DNA from: Flavobacterium cupriresistens
GTDB lineage: Bacteria; Bacteroidota; Bacteroidia; Flavobacteriales; Flavobacteriaceae
Reading direction: 5' to 3'
Assembly: GCF_020911925.1 (NCBI RefSeq)
Contig: NZ_CP087134.1
Location: forward strand, 4,402,001-4,466,000
Length of the DNA: 64,000 nt
A program made the translations under genes and the position numbers. Shown here piece after piece: positions 18,065-26,023 of this stretch (positions are counted from its first letter, which is position 1; each line of letters opens with the position of its first letter). The notes beneath the pieces were generated by a model. The model was not told where the DNA came from. It saw only the letters and a program-made list of their open reading frames with translations, and did no database searches.

Positions 18065-18397
18065 ATGGGAAAATTTGTAATTACTACAAGAGCGAACGGT
18101 GAATTTCAATTTAATTTAAAAGCCGGAAACGGTCAGACTATTTTAACCAGCGAAGGTTATACTACAAAGGCTGCCTGTACAAACGGAATCGAATCTGTAA
18201 AAACGAACTCTCAGGATGATGCCAGATATGACAGAAAAGAATCCAGCAACGGAAAACCTTATTTCAATCTAAAATCAGGTAATGGCCAAATTATCGGGGC
18301 AAGTGAGATGTATGAAAGTACTGACGCCAGAGAAAATGGAATTGCTTCAGTAAAAACAAATGCTCAGGATGCTGCAACAGACGATCAAACGGCATAA
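18065..18397 (+). CDS. YegP-like small protein with two DUF1508 repeats
   Basis: The protein contains two DUF1508 repeats of about 50 residues each. The first reads GEFQFNLKAGNGQTIL...EGYTTKAACTNGIESVKTN and the second, in the same register, KPYFNLKSGNGQIIGASEMYES. The family (E. coli YegP) is small and cytosolic, with no settled function. An ATG at 18041 is in frame, but homologous repeats begin right after MGKFVIT, so 18065 is preferred (110 aa). Confidence 0.88.
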   Translation: MGKFVITTRANGEFQFNLKAGNGQTILTSEGYTTKAACTNGIESVKTNSQDDARYDRKESSNGKPYFNLKSGNGQIIGASEMYESTDARENGIASVKTNAQDAATDDQTA

Positions 18398-18417
18398 ATA
18401 ACAACTATCAAACAAAA

Positions 18418-18452
18418 AAAGGGCTTGAAAATCTAGTGTTTTCAAGCCCTTT
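18418..18452. terminator. Bidirectional terminator between convergent genes
   Basis: A perfect 14-bp stem (AAAGGGCTTGAAAA with its complement) and a 7-nt loop lie between the YegP-like gene on the plus strand and the 71-aa gene on the minus strand. A and T runs flank it on both sides, so it can serve both. Confidence 0.85.
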
Positions 18453-18518
18453 CTCTTTGTATTTAAATAGTATCGGAGCACATTTACGAAAATGTACCGA
18501 TGGTATAAATTAAAAGAA

Positions 18519-18734
18519 TTAATCCTCCAATATTTCACAGGCAAAACCCAAATTTATGATTTCGTTTTTGATAACTGGAATTTGTACCGTTTCAATATAA
18601 TCGACGCGCAAAATTTTATCACAATCTTCCAAATCAAAAATAAATGAAGCGTTTGGAAATATTCTTTTAAGCATTTTTAAAATTCTGTTGGACTGTCTTT
18701 TTGAATTCACATTTGTTTTGAAAATCTCAATCAT
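18519..18734 (-). CDS. Small hypothetical protein, 71 aa
   Basis: The product is a short alpha/beta-looking protein (MIEIFKTNVNSKRQSNRI, then IFPNASFIFDLEDCDKILRVD). It has no signal peptide or membrane segment. The pattern FDLEDCDKILRV suggests a metal- or ligand-binding ferredoxin-like fold, but I do not recognise the family. It is the last minus-strand gene of the TetR cluster, 103 nt after the DUF3817 gene, and ends at a shared terminator. Coding looks likely because the frame ends cleanly and sits between good signals. Confidence 0.6.
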   Translation of the reverse strand: MIEIFKTNVNSKRQSNRILKMLKRIFPNASFIFDLEDCDKILRVDYIETVQIPVIKNEIINLGFACEILED

Positions 18735-18837
18735 GATTTTTCTAATTAATGGCTATTGATGCAATTAATCTTGGCTCAATTACGCCTAAAAGGTTAAGTC
18801 ATCTGTTTTTATTATTCTAAAATTCAATGAAGCTGTT

Positions 18838-19155
18838 CTAATTTTGATCCATTTTGATTTTGCTTAAAATTTTATGATCAATATAGAATGTCCCAAACGG
18901 AACTATACAAGCCAAAAGAACTTTCCATGTTGTGGTTTTAAACTTCCAATTCTGCTCAACACCAACACTTAAGGTATTGAATATAAAAAGCAGAAATAAC
19001 GCCCCATGAATAGGCCCTATCGCTTTTGTCCCCGCAGGATTATCAAAAAAGTACTTTAGCGGAACTGCTATAAAAACTAAAATCAATAAAGATACGCCTT
19101 CAAGAAGTCCCAGAATTCTTAATCGGCCAATGTTTGTTTTGAAAAAATTTATCAT
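18838..19155 (-). CDS. DUF3817 family membrane protein
   Basis: The 105-aa protein has three hydrophobic helices and the DUF3817 pattern: RILGLLEGVSLLILVF at the start, VPLKYFFDNPAGTKAIG in the loop, and PIHGALFLLFIF next. The family is of unknown function and resembles integral membrane proteins next to transporters or redox genes. It starts 2 nt after the previous minus-strand gene stops, so the two are co-transcribed and probably controlled by the neighbouring TetR protein. Confidence 0.85.
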   Translation of the reverse strand: MINFFKTNIGRLRILGLLEGVSLLILVFIAVPLKYFFDNPAGTKAIGPIHGALFLLFIFNTLSVGVEQNWKFKTTTWKVLLACIVPFGTFYIDHKILSKIKMDQN

Positions 19156-19157
19156 AA

Positions 19158-19616
19158 TTATCTAAAAAAAGGTCTGTTTGCTAATGGAGAGAATGGCCAC
19201 GGAATGGCTATGAAGATGATACTTATTGCAAGGGAAAACCAAAAAAGTATCGTTTTGAATTTGTCTTTGTCGGTTTGTTTGCGTTTTGCAACTGCCGATC
19301 CAATTGTAATCATAGCGATGGCAACAAGCATTAAAACCATATGGATTACACCGAAAAAAAAGGTGCTTAAATCTTTTGATCCCTCCGTAAAATTGTTCCA
19401 GTAATATTTAATTATGGGACTTTGAGAGTACAAGACAATTCCGATCATTAATTGTACGTGTGCAATGGTTGCGGTCCAATGTCGTACCAGATTATCCTTT
19501 TTAGAAAAGGGTGAATTATTTGTAAAACCCCGGTATGCTCTGATAATAGAGTAAAATAAACTTAAAAGCACCAGCCATCTTACGACGGAATGCAGAGATA
19601 GTAGTATTGGGTACAT
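19158..19616 (-). CDS. Four-helix membrane protein, cytochrome-b-like
   Basis: The protein (152 aa from the ATG at 19616) has four hydrophobic helices. It includes paired histidines in LLSLHSVVRWLVLL, VRHWTATIAHVQLMIG and FFGVIHMVLML, which could bind haem, as in small cytochrome-b-like proteins of Bacteroidota. The function is not known. An upstream in-frame ATG at 19661 would put the start codon inside the TetR operator-like palindrome, so 19616 is favoured. It heads a two-gene unit with the DUF3817 gene. Confidence 0.7.
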   Translation of the reverse strand: MYPILLSLHSVVRWLVLLSLFYSIIRAYRGFTNNSPFSKKDNLVRHWTATIAHVQLMIGIVLYSQSPIIKYYWNNFTEGSKDLSTFFFGVIHMVLMLVAIAMITIGSAVAKRKQTDKDKFKTILFWFSLAISIIFIAIPWPFSPLANRPFFR

Positions 19617-19653
19617 TGTTATCTTTTTTAAAATAATAATGCAAATATAAATC

Positions 19654-19679
19654 AAAAACATACTAACTAGTATGTTTTT
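19654..19679. promoter_or_regulatory. TetR-type operator, perfect inverted repeat
   Basis: Two perfect 12-bp arms (AAAAACATACTA and its complement) are separated by AC. The site lies 4 nt after the tetR stop codon and 38 nt before the start of the membrane-protein gene. It shares the core TACTAAYTAGTA with sites at 20285 and 22639. It probably controls the membrane genes. Confidence 0.75.
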
Positions 19680-19683
19680 GAAA

Positions 19684-20280
19684 CTAGTTTTTTTCCAAAC
19701 TTTTCAAGTAGCATTTAAGCTCTTCTAAATAAGCTACATAACAATCATTATTATCAAAAAGTTTTCCCAAATTTCGAATTCCCCAATAGCCAGACAAAAC
19801 AAAAAGAGTCACTTGTTCCTCATTAACTTCGGGTTTAATAGCTCCCGAATCTTTACCTTTTTTTAAAGCAATTTGCATCGCCTCTTTCACCTCAGCCGAA
19901 AGCTTAAAAAGGGCTTCACCAAACTGCTGGTTTATTTGCGGCATTTCCTGAGTCAAATTTCCCGCCGGACAACCGTATTTTCGAAGTAGAAAAGAATTCT
20001 CTAACAATAAATACTGCATCATTTTATAAATGTCGCTGACTGCATCCTTAGAATTCAACAATGGTTTTACAAAATCTTCCTGCATTAACGGATACATAAT
20101 CTCGTTAATAACGGCCAATCCCATTTCGTCTTTATTTTTAAAATGATAAAAAAAAGCCCCTTTGGTTACATTAGTGGTTGCAATTATGGTATCAATACTG
20201 GTCGCCTGATATCCCTGAGTATAAATTAACTCAAATGATTTTTGGAGAATCGAAAGTCGTGTAGAAAGTGCTTTTTTCAT
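19684..20280 (-). CDS. TetR/AcrR-family transcriptional regulator
   Basis: The 198-aa protein begins MKKALSTRLSILQKSF and has an N-terminal TetR HTH (YQATSIDTIIATTNVTKGAFFYHFKNKDEM), followed by a C-terminal ligand domain with a CPAGNL segment typical of the TetR_C_33-like group. A TTG at 20292 could extend it by four residues, but it overlaps an operator-like site, so the ATG at 20280 is chosen. It is the first gene of a minus-strand cluster with two membrane proteins and has palindromes on both sides, which suggests autoregulation. The ligand is unknown. Confidence 0.9.
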   Translation of the reverse strand: MKKALSTRLSILQKSFELIYTQGYQATSIDTIIATTNVTKGAFFYHFKNKDEMGLAVINEIMYPLMQEDFVKPLLNSKDAVSDIYKMMQYLLLENSFLLRKYGCPAGNLTQEMPQINQQFGEALFKLSAEVKEAMQIALKKGKDSGAIKPEVNEEQVTLFVLSGYWGIRNLGKLFDNNDCYVAYLEELKCYLKSLEKN

Positions 20281-20284
20281 AAAA

Positions 20285-20300
20285 GATACCAATTAGTATT
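20285..20300. promoter_or_regulatory. Second TetR-type operator at the tetR start
   Basis: GATACCAATTAGTATT resembles the perfect palindrome at 19654-19679 (core TACYAAYTAGTA). It lies 4 nt before the tetR start codon, where bound protein would block its own transcription. Confidence 0.6.
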
Positions 20301-20454
20301 CTTTACAAAGAAATATAAAATAGAGGAGCTTTACAAATCTGTAAATTAGGGCATATTGGGTCCGATATCCATTTCTTTAAATAGCACAATAAAAAAGTAA
20401 CTTTGAAAATTTCATTAAAAATTCTACATGGGATTCCTGTCGGTTTGTTTCTCC

Positions 20455-20522
20455 TAAAGTTGCAGAGTCTCGAAGTTAAAAAAATCAGAACAAAACTTGG
20501 CGCCTCTGCGACTTTGCGAGAT
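20455..20522. repeat. Dispersed CTTTGCG-type inverted repeat
   Basis: AAAGTTGCAGAGTCTCG and, about 35 nt later, the near-inverse ending CTCTGCGACTTTGCGAG belong to the same dispersed family as the elements near 1161, 13738, 25884, 56994 and 58749. Apart from this element, the operator and the terminator, the region 20281-20652 appears to hold no gene. Confidence 0.55.
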
Positions 20523-20603
20523 TTTTGCTACCCCACAACTTTTGAACTTTATCTGAAAAATAGTCTCTGCTCGGTCAACTTCTTTCGCATTATAAAACAA
20601 AAA

Positions 20604-20631
20604 ACCCGACAGCTTTATAAAAACTGTCGGG
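20604..20631 (-). terminator. Terminator of the histone-like gene
   Basis: AAAACCCGACAG and CTGTCGGGT form the stem. On the minus strand the hairpin is followed by a T run. It lies 22 nt after the stop codon at 20653, and its CCCGACAG stem recurs at 29431 and 61042. Confidence 0.75.
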
Positions 20632-20652
20632 TCTTATTTTTGAATACAAATA

Positions 20653-20829
20653 TTATTTTTTTGATTCTTCGATAGAAACTTTTCTAAACTCTTTTAAAAG
20701 TTTTTCAATTTCTAAAGTTGATTTACGTGCTCTTGGTCCAGCAGCTTTAACACCTTTCTCAGTTAGTGCTTCTGCTTCTGCTTTGAATGTGTCGATTTCG
20801 GCGTTGATTTTTACTAATAGATCGTTCAT
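20653..20829 (-). CDS. Histone H1-like (Hc1-type) DNA-associated protein
   Basis: The gene encodes 58 aa, starting at MNDLLVKINAEIDTFKAEAEALTEKG, which forms a coiled-coil-like helix. A basic middle (KAAGPRARKSTLEIEKLLKEFRK) follows. Bacteroidota carry conserved proteins of this length and pattern, usually named histone H1 or Hc1-like and thought to bind DNA in the nucleoid. A longer frame opens upstream, but the conserved Met and the promoter at 20854-20886 favour the short form. It is monocistronic. Confidence 0.85.
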   Translation of the reverse strand: MNDLLVKINAEIDTFKAEAEALTEKGVKAAGPRARKSTLEIEKLLKEFRKVSIEESKK

Positions 20830-20853
20830 GCTTATACTTATTAAATTAAGGCG

Positions 20854-20886
20854 CAAAAATAAAAGTTTGCTAGATAGATAACGCAA
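20854..20886 (-). promoter_or_regulatory. Promoter of the histone-like gene
   Basis: On the minus strand TTG (20884-20886), a 22-nt spacer and TATTTTTG (20854-20861) match the Flavobacterium-type promoter TTG-N17-23-TAnnTTTG. Transcription should start near 20847, about 18 nt before the ATG. Confidence 0.55.
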
Positions 20887-21406
20887 GTTTAATGTTAAAA
20901 TTATGCCAGTTTTTACCGTACCGCTTAATATTAAATTAACCTGCAACACTTGCTCTTAATTATCAATCAATTACATAAAAAATAAGCTCCGAATTTGTTG
21001 CAGTTTTTTTCAAAATTTTCTCTCTCACGCCATCTATTTCGGTTAATTCTTACCATTTTCCACCGATTTCAGGATAGTCTTATTAGTTGTTATCTTCAAA
21101 AATTACAGAAAAGCGATATAGAAATACCTCCTCATACAATGATTAACCTGGAGTCTAGTCTATTTAATGGGTTATTACTTTTTTTAAAACGTTTGGCAAT
21201 TTGATAAAGTGTCGCAAAACCTCGTAGAGCTACAAGCGAAAAAAAGCCACAGATTAAAGGATTAAAAGGATTAGATAATCTGCGCTATTCTTTTTAATCT
21301 CAAGCAAAAAAACAATTCGCGCAAATTGGTGTAATTCGTGGCGCAAAAAGTTAGCGACGAATTACACTAATTAACTCATTCTAATTGACTTTTTAGCTTG
21401 GGATTT

Positions 21407-21434
21407 GGAATTTGGAATTTGAAATTTGAAATTT
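21407..21434. repeat. Heptanucleotide tandem repeat GRAATTT (4 units)
   Basis: GGAATTT, GGAATTT, GAAATTT and GAAATTT follow without gaps, preceded by a shortened unit. The 7-bp period matches the arrays at 1090-1145 and 59055-59117. Confidence 0.75.
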
Positions 21435-21464
21435 GAAGTAGCTGCAAATTTCCCAGAAAAAAAT

Positions 21465-21495
21465 AAACCAAGAATACTATCACATATCTTGGTTT
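21465..21495 (-). terminator. Terminator of the receiver-like gene
   Basis: AAACCAAGA pairs with TCTTGGTTT around a 13-nt loop. The minus strand continues into T residues. It lies about 33 nt after the stop codon at 21528. Confidence 0.7.
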
Positions 21496-21527
21496 TTAAA
21501 ATGCTCTCGTATTCTTAAACAAACCAA

Positions 21528-21980
21528 CTACGAGCCAGAAAAAGCAATCCAATTTTTAAAAAAAATGTACAATTGGTTTTCTACCACAGCTGAATCCAAA
21601 AAAGATTCTATTAGTCGTTGTTTAAAATTTAAAGCCTTTTTAAAGTTGTATCTTAAATCTGCCATCAGATCAATACCCGTTTTTGAACCATCCAAAAGCA
21701 CTACACCACTGAATTCTTCAAGAAAGGCTGTTCTTGCAAATAATTGCTCATTAAAAACGCAGACTAAAACATTTGTTTCTCTTTTATATACTTTTAATAA
21801 ATTGACCAGTTCAATTTTGTTATATACTACAAATATTAAACCATCAAAATTCTCATCTTTGATTGCATCTTCTGTCAAAAGAGAATGGTCAACAAACTCA
21901 AATTCCTGACGCAATTTCTTTTTAAACATTTTCACAAATACTTTATTGGTATCACAGACCAAAACAGTTCTCTTTTCCAT
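21528..21980 (-). CDS. Degenerate receiver-like protein, 150 aa
   Basis: The beginning, MEKRTVLVCDTNKVFVKMFKKKL, resembles the first strand and acidic pocket of a response-regulator receiver. The segment DGLIFVVYNKIEL stands where the phosphate-accepting Asp is expected, but no Asp is there, and the later Thr/Lys pattern is weak. I call it receiver-like by fold only. It may be a phosphorylation-independent regulator or an unrelated Rossmann-like protein. Its neighbour is the YcxB-like gene, 104 nt upstream on the same strand. Confidence 0.5.
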   Translation of the reverse strand: MEKRTVLVCDTNKVFVKMFKKKLRQEFEFVDHSLLTEDAIKDENFDGLIFVVYNKIELVNLLKVYKRETNVLVCVFNEQLFARTAFLEEFSGVVLLDGSKTGIDLMADLRYNFKKALNFKQRLIESFLDSAVVENQLYIFFKNWIAFSGS

Positions 21981-22084
21981 TGATTTCCTTGTATTAACTT
22001 TAGCCCGGTGGCTAAATATTTTTATTCAATTATTATCACTAACTACATCTCGTTTTAAAGCATAAAACGCTCCTATTCAAGATT

Positions 22085-22627
22085 TTAAATTTTCATAATT
22101 TCAGTCACATTATTCTCAACAAAGGCAATTAAATCACTCAGATTTCTACCATTCTTGCATCTATTTGAAATAGATATAATGTGCTGATCAGTATCTTTCA
22201 CATATAAAAAAAAGAAATCTTTGGTCAAGACTGCTTTTTCAATTTGGCTCCATTTATGGACAAAAGCACCTATCGGAGAATTTACACGGATGTTCGAATT
22301 AGTAAAATTGAGTCGGTACTTCCCTATGAAATTAGTATACCCCTCTAATTTTCTCATTACCTTAAAAATGACTTTGCAGATGGTATTTACAAATGCATAA
22401 TGAAATACAAAAAACGACACCATCAGCACTGAACTTCTTAAATACCATTTTAAAACATCATCATCACTTTTCAAATTAAAAAAATCAAAAAAGATGAAAC
22501 CTACTAAAGCGATGGTAAAAAGAACTGTAACCCTTTCTTTGTATAAACGTTTAAAATACATCTTATTCAGTTTTTGTATTTCAGTAACATTTAGTTCAAA
22601 CTCTATAGAAATTTTAGACGTATTCAT
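22085..22627 (-). CDS. YcxB-like membrane protein
   Basis: The 180-aa protein has a short N-terminal strand region, two membrane helices (VTVLFTIALVGFIFFDFF and SSVLMVSFFVFHYAFV), and a C-terminal domain with YRLNFTNSNIRVNSPIGAFVHKWSQIEKA followed by FFFLYVKD. This layout matches the YcxB-like family (PF14317), which is of unknown function. A TetR-like palindrome (TACTAATTAGTA) lies 12 nt before its start codon. It may therefore be linked to the TetR protein at 19684. Confidence 0.75.
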   Translation of the reverse strand: MNTSKISIEFELNVTEIQKLNKMYFKRLYKERVTVLFTIALVGFIFFDFFNLKSDDDVLKWYLRSSVLMVSFFVFHYAFVNTICKVIFKVMRKLEGYTNFIGKYRLNFTNSNIRVNSPIGAFVHKWSQIEKAVLTKDFFFLYVKDTDQHIISISNRCKNGRNLSDLIAFVENNVTEIMKI

Positions 22628-23064
22628 ATTCTTGACATTACTAATTAGTACATTTTATATTTTCTGATTTAAGTATTTCATTAAAACAGTATGCAAAATT
22701 AGAGGCCAGAACAAGTTTCAAATTACCCCCTTACGACATATAAATATCAGAATAAGACTTTAATTATTCAAACATAAAACACTGTAAATCAGCACTAAAA
22801 ACCACAAACAAAACACTTATCAATTAAAATGCAACACTAATAAATACATCAAAACATCTTAACTTTTTATTAAAGAACTTTGCGTATGATAAAATATAAA
22901 TACATACCATAATTATATTTTAAATAATAGAATGTTTTGTGACAGACAATTATATTAGAAATGGCGAAGGTGTCGGAGAAGAAAAGATTTTAAATAAATA
23001 ATGAATTCTTTTGCTTACGAGTTAGGAGTAAAAAATATTTTTTGTAAAACAATAGAAATACCAC
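22628..23064. other. Divergent intergenic region, 437 bp
   Basis: This separates the YcxB-like gene (minus) from the first AraC gene (plus). It contains the palindrome at 22639-22650. I find no open frame of note, no hairpin with a T run, and no clear promoter with both boxes. Confidence 0.5.
22639..22650. promoter_or_regulatory. Third TetR-type palindrome, before the YcxB-like gene
   Basis: TACTAATTAGTA is a perfect 12-bp palindrome and shares the core of the sites at 19661-19672 and 20287-20298. It lies 12 nt upstream of the ATG at 22627. Confidence 0.5.
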
Positions 23065-24045
23065 ATGAAAACAATTGAACACTCTTATAGTGCTGACTTA
23101 AGTTGGGTACAACATTTAACAGAACAATTTGGAGGAAAAGTAGAGGGTAACTTTATAAATGTTCCTGAGGATATCCACACTGGAATCCGTTATTTCCTTG
23201 AATGTGAAGAAGGAATTGTAGCCTATTATGTCAATGTAAAATACCATCAAGACGTACTCTTTACTCAAAAAAACTCAAGAAATGATTTTATAGCATTGTA
23301 CTATGATCTTACTGAAGGTGACGCCAGTTTAGAAACCAATAATACAATCTTCGATATAGGACGATGGAAATATAATTTGGCTGTAATTGACGGCTCACTT
23401 CTAACTGATTTTCACGTCAAGTCAGGAAGTAATACCTATGCCCTTTGCATATTTATAAAAAAGAACGTCCTTAATACATTTGTTAAAAACAATACTCTTT
23501 TTTTTCCCGATTTACAAAAGCTTATCGATCCCGAAAAAAATACGATTATCAGAATTGACAGGATTGCTGATGAAAGTTACCATATATTAAATGACTTGCG
23601 CAAACTAAATGCCGGTGGGCCAGTTTTTGATCTAAATCTTAGGGCTACGGTACATCTTTTAATGTCTAGTTATATAAAAAAAATAGCACTTGATAAGTTT
23701 GTTATTCAAACTGTTAAAGAAACAGATCTTAAAAAAATAATAGCCATTCAAATGTTTCTAACTGAAAATATTGAAGGTGCTTTTCCTACTATTGCGGTGA
23801 TGGCAAAAAATGCAAAAATGTCTGAATCAAAATTCAAAAATTTATTTAAAAAAGTAACCGGCTTAACACCAAACTCCTTCTTTCTGAATAATAAGCTCCT
23901 TCTGGCAAAAGAACTTCTTGAAAGCAGACAATTGTCAATCTCTCAAGTTTCAGATAAACTTCATTTTAGTAATAACTCCTATTTCTCTTCAAAATTTAAG
24001 GAGCATTTTGGAGTTTCTCCAAAGAATTATATTAAACAATTATAA
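23065..24045 (+). CDS. AraC-family transcriptional regulator, paralog 1
   Basis: The 326-aa protein has an uncharacterised N-terminal domain of about 220 residues and an AraC HTH pair at the C-terminus (FPTIAVMAKNAKMSESKFKNLFKKVTG and the closing HFGVSPKNYIKQL). It has no signal peptide or membrane segment. It is followed after a few nucleotides by a second protein of the same layout, so they arose by tandem duplication. Regulated genes are not evident next to it. Confidence 0.88.
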   Translation: MKTIEHSYSADLSWVQHLTEQFGGKVEGNFINVPEDIHTGIRYFLECEEGIVAYYVNVKYHQDVLFTQKNSRNDFIALYYDLTEGDASLETNNTIFDIGRWKYNLAVIDGSLLTDFHVKSGSNTYALCIFIKKNVLNTFVKNNTLFFPDLQKLIDPEKNTIIRIDRIADESYHILNDLRKLNAGGPVFDLNLRATVHLLMSSYIKKIALDKFVIQTVKETDLKKIIAIQMFLTENIEGAFPTIAVMAKNAKMSESKFKNLFKKVTGLTPNSFFLNNKLLLAKELLESRQLSISQVSDKLHFSNNSYFSSKFKEHFGVSPKNYIKQL

Positions 24046-24063
24046 TCTTAAATGTCGCCACTA

Positions 24064-25083
24064 ATGAAAAAAATAGCTCTTTCATATAACCTGACACCCG
24101 AATGGCATCAAGCGTTAGCTCAAGAAATAAGCGCTGAACTTATTGATGGAAAAATAATTGTTATACCGGAAGCACTTGGTGAGGGGCATTCCTACTTCAC
24201 CCAGATAACTCCGGGGATTTCTGCATTGTTTATTGATTTTGTTTTAACCAAACCAATTGAAGTAAATCGATTAAAATCAGAAAATGATTTATATATTTTT
24301 CACTTCGATTTAAGTGATTCTCCCAATTCAATAGAAATTGATGCTGTAGAGTATCAAATCGATTCTTTTGAAAATCCGAGTTTCACTATTTCAAACAACA
24401 AGATAGAAAGCGCTTTCAGACCTTTAATCAATAAACGAACAGTAGTATTACAACTACTAGTTGACAAAAAAGTATTAAATGAATACTTAAGAGCAGATAC
24501 GATTGAAGAATATACCAAACGAAAAAATGAAGCGATGGGAAACTCCCATCACTTTTTTGATACTATTGACAGCAATAGCAATTTATTACTGAAATCAATT
24601 AAGGATAAATCAATTTCTGATCTTTCATTTGACTCTTTTTTAAAAGGTATTTCATTAAAACTGCTGGGTAATTTTATAATTCGATGCGAAAATTCATCAG
24701 CAGTACAAAGTGAAGCAACCAGAATTGAACTGGAAGCGGTTGCAAAAACAAAAAACTATTTTTTGGATAATCTGACCAATTCGTTTCCTACCGTAAGTTT
24801 TTTATCCAAAATGGCTGGTATGTCTCCCTCCAAATATAAAATACTATTCAAAAAACAATTCAATAATTCCCCTAAAAATCTCTTTCTTAAAAAAAAAATG
24901 ATACTGGCGAATGATCTTTTAAAAAGTGGGAATTATAATACATTGACAGAGATTGTGTATGAATTAAATTACACCAGACTCAATCATTTCCGATCCAAAT
25001 ATTATACTTTCCATCACAGAAAGCCTTCAGAAGATTTTGTAAGAAAGACCTACCAGACAAATAACAGAAGATATGCCAGTTAA
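24064..25083 (+). CDS. AraC-family transcriptional regulator, paralog 2
   Basis: This is a paralog of the preceding gene: both start in register (MKTIEHSYS and MKKIALSYN), both carry a similar N-terminal domain and both end in an AraC HTH. Because of that alignment the ATG at 24064 is chosen over 24052. The second helix-turn-helix is less typical (ELNYTRLNHFRSKYYTFHHRKPSEDFV), so DNA binding may differ. The two are co-transcribed, 18 nt apart. Confidence 0.85.
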   Translation: MKKIALSYNLTPEWHQALAQEISAELIDGKIIVIPEALGEGHSYFTQITPGISALFIDFVLTKPIEVNRLKSENDLYIFHFDLSDSPNSIEIDAVEYQIDSFENPSFTISNNKIESAFRPLINKRTVVLQLLVDKKVLNEYLRADTIEEYTKRKNEAMGNSHHFFDTIDSNSNLLLKSIKDKSISDLSFDSFLKGISLKLLGNFIIRCENSSAVQSEATRIELEAVAKTKNYFLDNLTNSFPTVSFLSKMAGMSPSKYKILFKKQFNNSPKNLFLKKKMILANDLLKSGNYNTLTEIVYELNYTRLNHFRSKYYTFHHRKPSEDFVRKTYQTNNRRYAS

Positions 25084-25119
25084 ACTCTAAAACGAGTACT
25101 AGGATAAAAATACAACTTG

Positions 25120-25863
25120 TTATCTAATACTTTTTTGGAGTTTAACCAGAGAAGGATCATCCAAAAGTTTTATTTGATTGATCACAATTTTAGCAATTTC
25201 CGTTGCTCCCAATAAGGAAAGATGTGTATCATCGTTTTTCTCTTCTTTATAATAAGGTACTTCTCCGGCTTTAAAATGCAAATGAAGTAATTTTGATTTT
25301 TCTACTCCGTAAGATTGTTCTAATAATTCAGTGTAATATTCTAAATCTATATACGGTACTTTATATTCCTGTGCAACCAGTCGTGTTTCTAATGGATAAT
25401 CACCGTGGGTCGGAATCAATACACCTTGCTCGTTAAAATTTCGTCTGGCAATTGAACTTAGCAGTATAGGCACGGCTCCTTTTTCTCTGCTTTCCTTTAC
25501 AAATCGGATTAAATTATATCGGTATGCGGTATGTGGATTGGTGTATCGGGCAGAATCTCCCGTTTTCTCATCATTATGGCCAAATTCTATAAAAACATAG
25601 TCTCCAGTTTTAAGTTTTTTATAGATAGAATCCCAACGTTTTTCGGCGATAAAACTCTTTGTACTTCGGCCATTTACTGCTTTGTTTTCTACCAGAATAT
25701 TGTCTTTAAAAAAGGGTTGCAAAACCTGCGCCCAACCGTGTTCGGGATTTTTATCGGGATCTTTTTTATTGGCCATGGTAGAATCACCAATACAATAAAC
25801 TGTCGTTTTTTGTGCCAGACAACTCATGGAAATTAAGAATATGAAGGATAGATAATAGTTCAT
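25120..25863 (-). CDS. Rhamnogalacturonan acetylesterase (CE12, SGNH/GDSL fold)
   Basis: CE12 esterases remove acetyl groups from galacturonate residues of rhamnogalacturonan or pectin so that lyases and hydrolases can act. The 247-aa protein has a signal peptide (to about 18) and the SGNH blocks: GDSTMANKK with the catalytic Ser, NGRSTKSF with Gly, FGHND with Asn, and DDTHLS with the Asp-x-x-His pair. It is the last gene of the pectin cluster, about 160 nt after the GH28 gene. The intervening DNA holds a dispersed repeat, so it may be transcribed separately. Confidence 0.9.
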   Translation of the reverse strand: MNYYLSFIFLISMSCLAQKTTVYCIGDSTMANKKDPDKNPEHGWAQVLQPFFKDNILVENKAVNGRSTKSFIAEKRWDSIYKKLKTGDYVFIEFGHNDEKTGDSARYTNPHTAYRYNLIRFVKESREKGAVPILLSSIARRNFNEQGVLIPTHGDYPLETRLVAQEYKVPYIDLEYYTELLEQSYGVEKSKLLHLHFKAGEVPYYKEEKNDDTHLSLLGATEIAKIVINQIKLLDDPSLVKLQKSIR

Positions 25864-25883
25864 TTTATTTAAAAATTAGAGTT

Positions 25884-26017
25884 TTACCGCAAAGCCAACG
25901 TGTGTTAAGCGTTTACAAAAGTGGAGTTATTTTTTTCTCGCAAAGACGCAGAGTCGCAAAGTATTTTCTAAGCTTTAATACTGAGAACCTCTGTAACTTT
26001 GCACCTTTGAACCTCAA
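25884..26017. repeat. Dispersed CCGCAAAG/CTTTGC-type repeat
   Basis: The 160-nt gap between the CE12 and GH28 genes contains ACCGCAAAG, CTCGCAAAGACGC, GAGTCGCAAAG and CTTTGCACCTTTG, the same degenerate family seen at 13738 and 56994. No gene is present. Confidence 0.6.
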
Positions 26018-26023
26018 AAAAAC

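Larger units (their letters stand above)
20887..21527. other. Long intergenic region with dispersed repeats
   Basis: No credible gene is seen across about 640 bp. Positions 21246-21272 carry a CACAGATTAAAGG-type repeat, also found at 50876-50903. Positions 21324-21339 and 21357-21372 form a 16-bp hairpin with one mismatch. A 7-bp tandem array follows at 21407-21434 and a minus-strand terminator at 21465-21495. The 69-codon frame at 20995-21204 has no family features. Confidence 0.6.

Noticed and set aside
20403..20675. A 90-codon plus-strand frame between tetR and the histone-like gene
   Set aside because: It runs through a dispersed repeat and a terminator hairpin, and has no domain features.
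20995..21204. A 69-codon plus-strand frame in the 640-bp gap
   Set aside because: Low-complexity composition, no promoter or start signal that stands out, and no known motifs.
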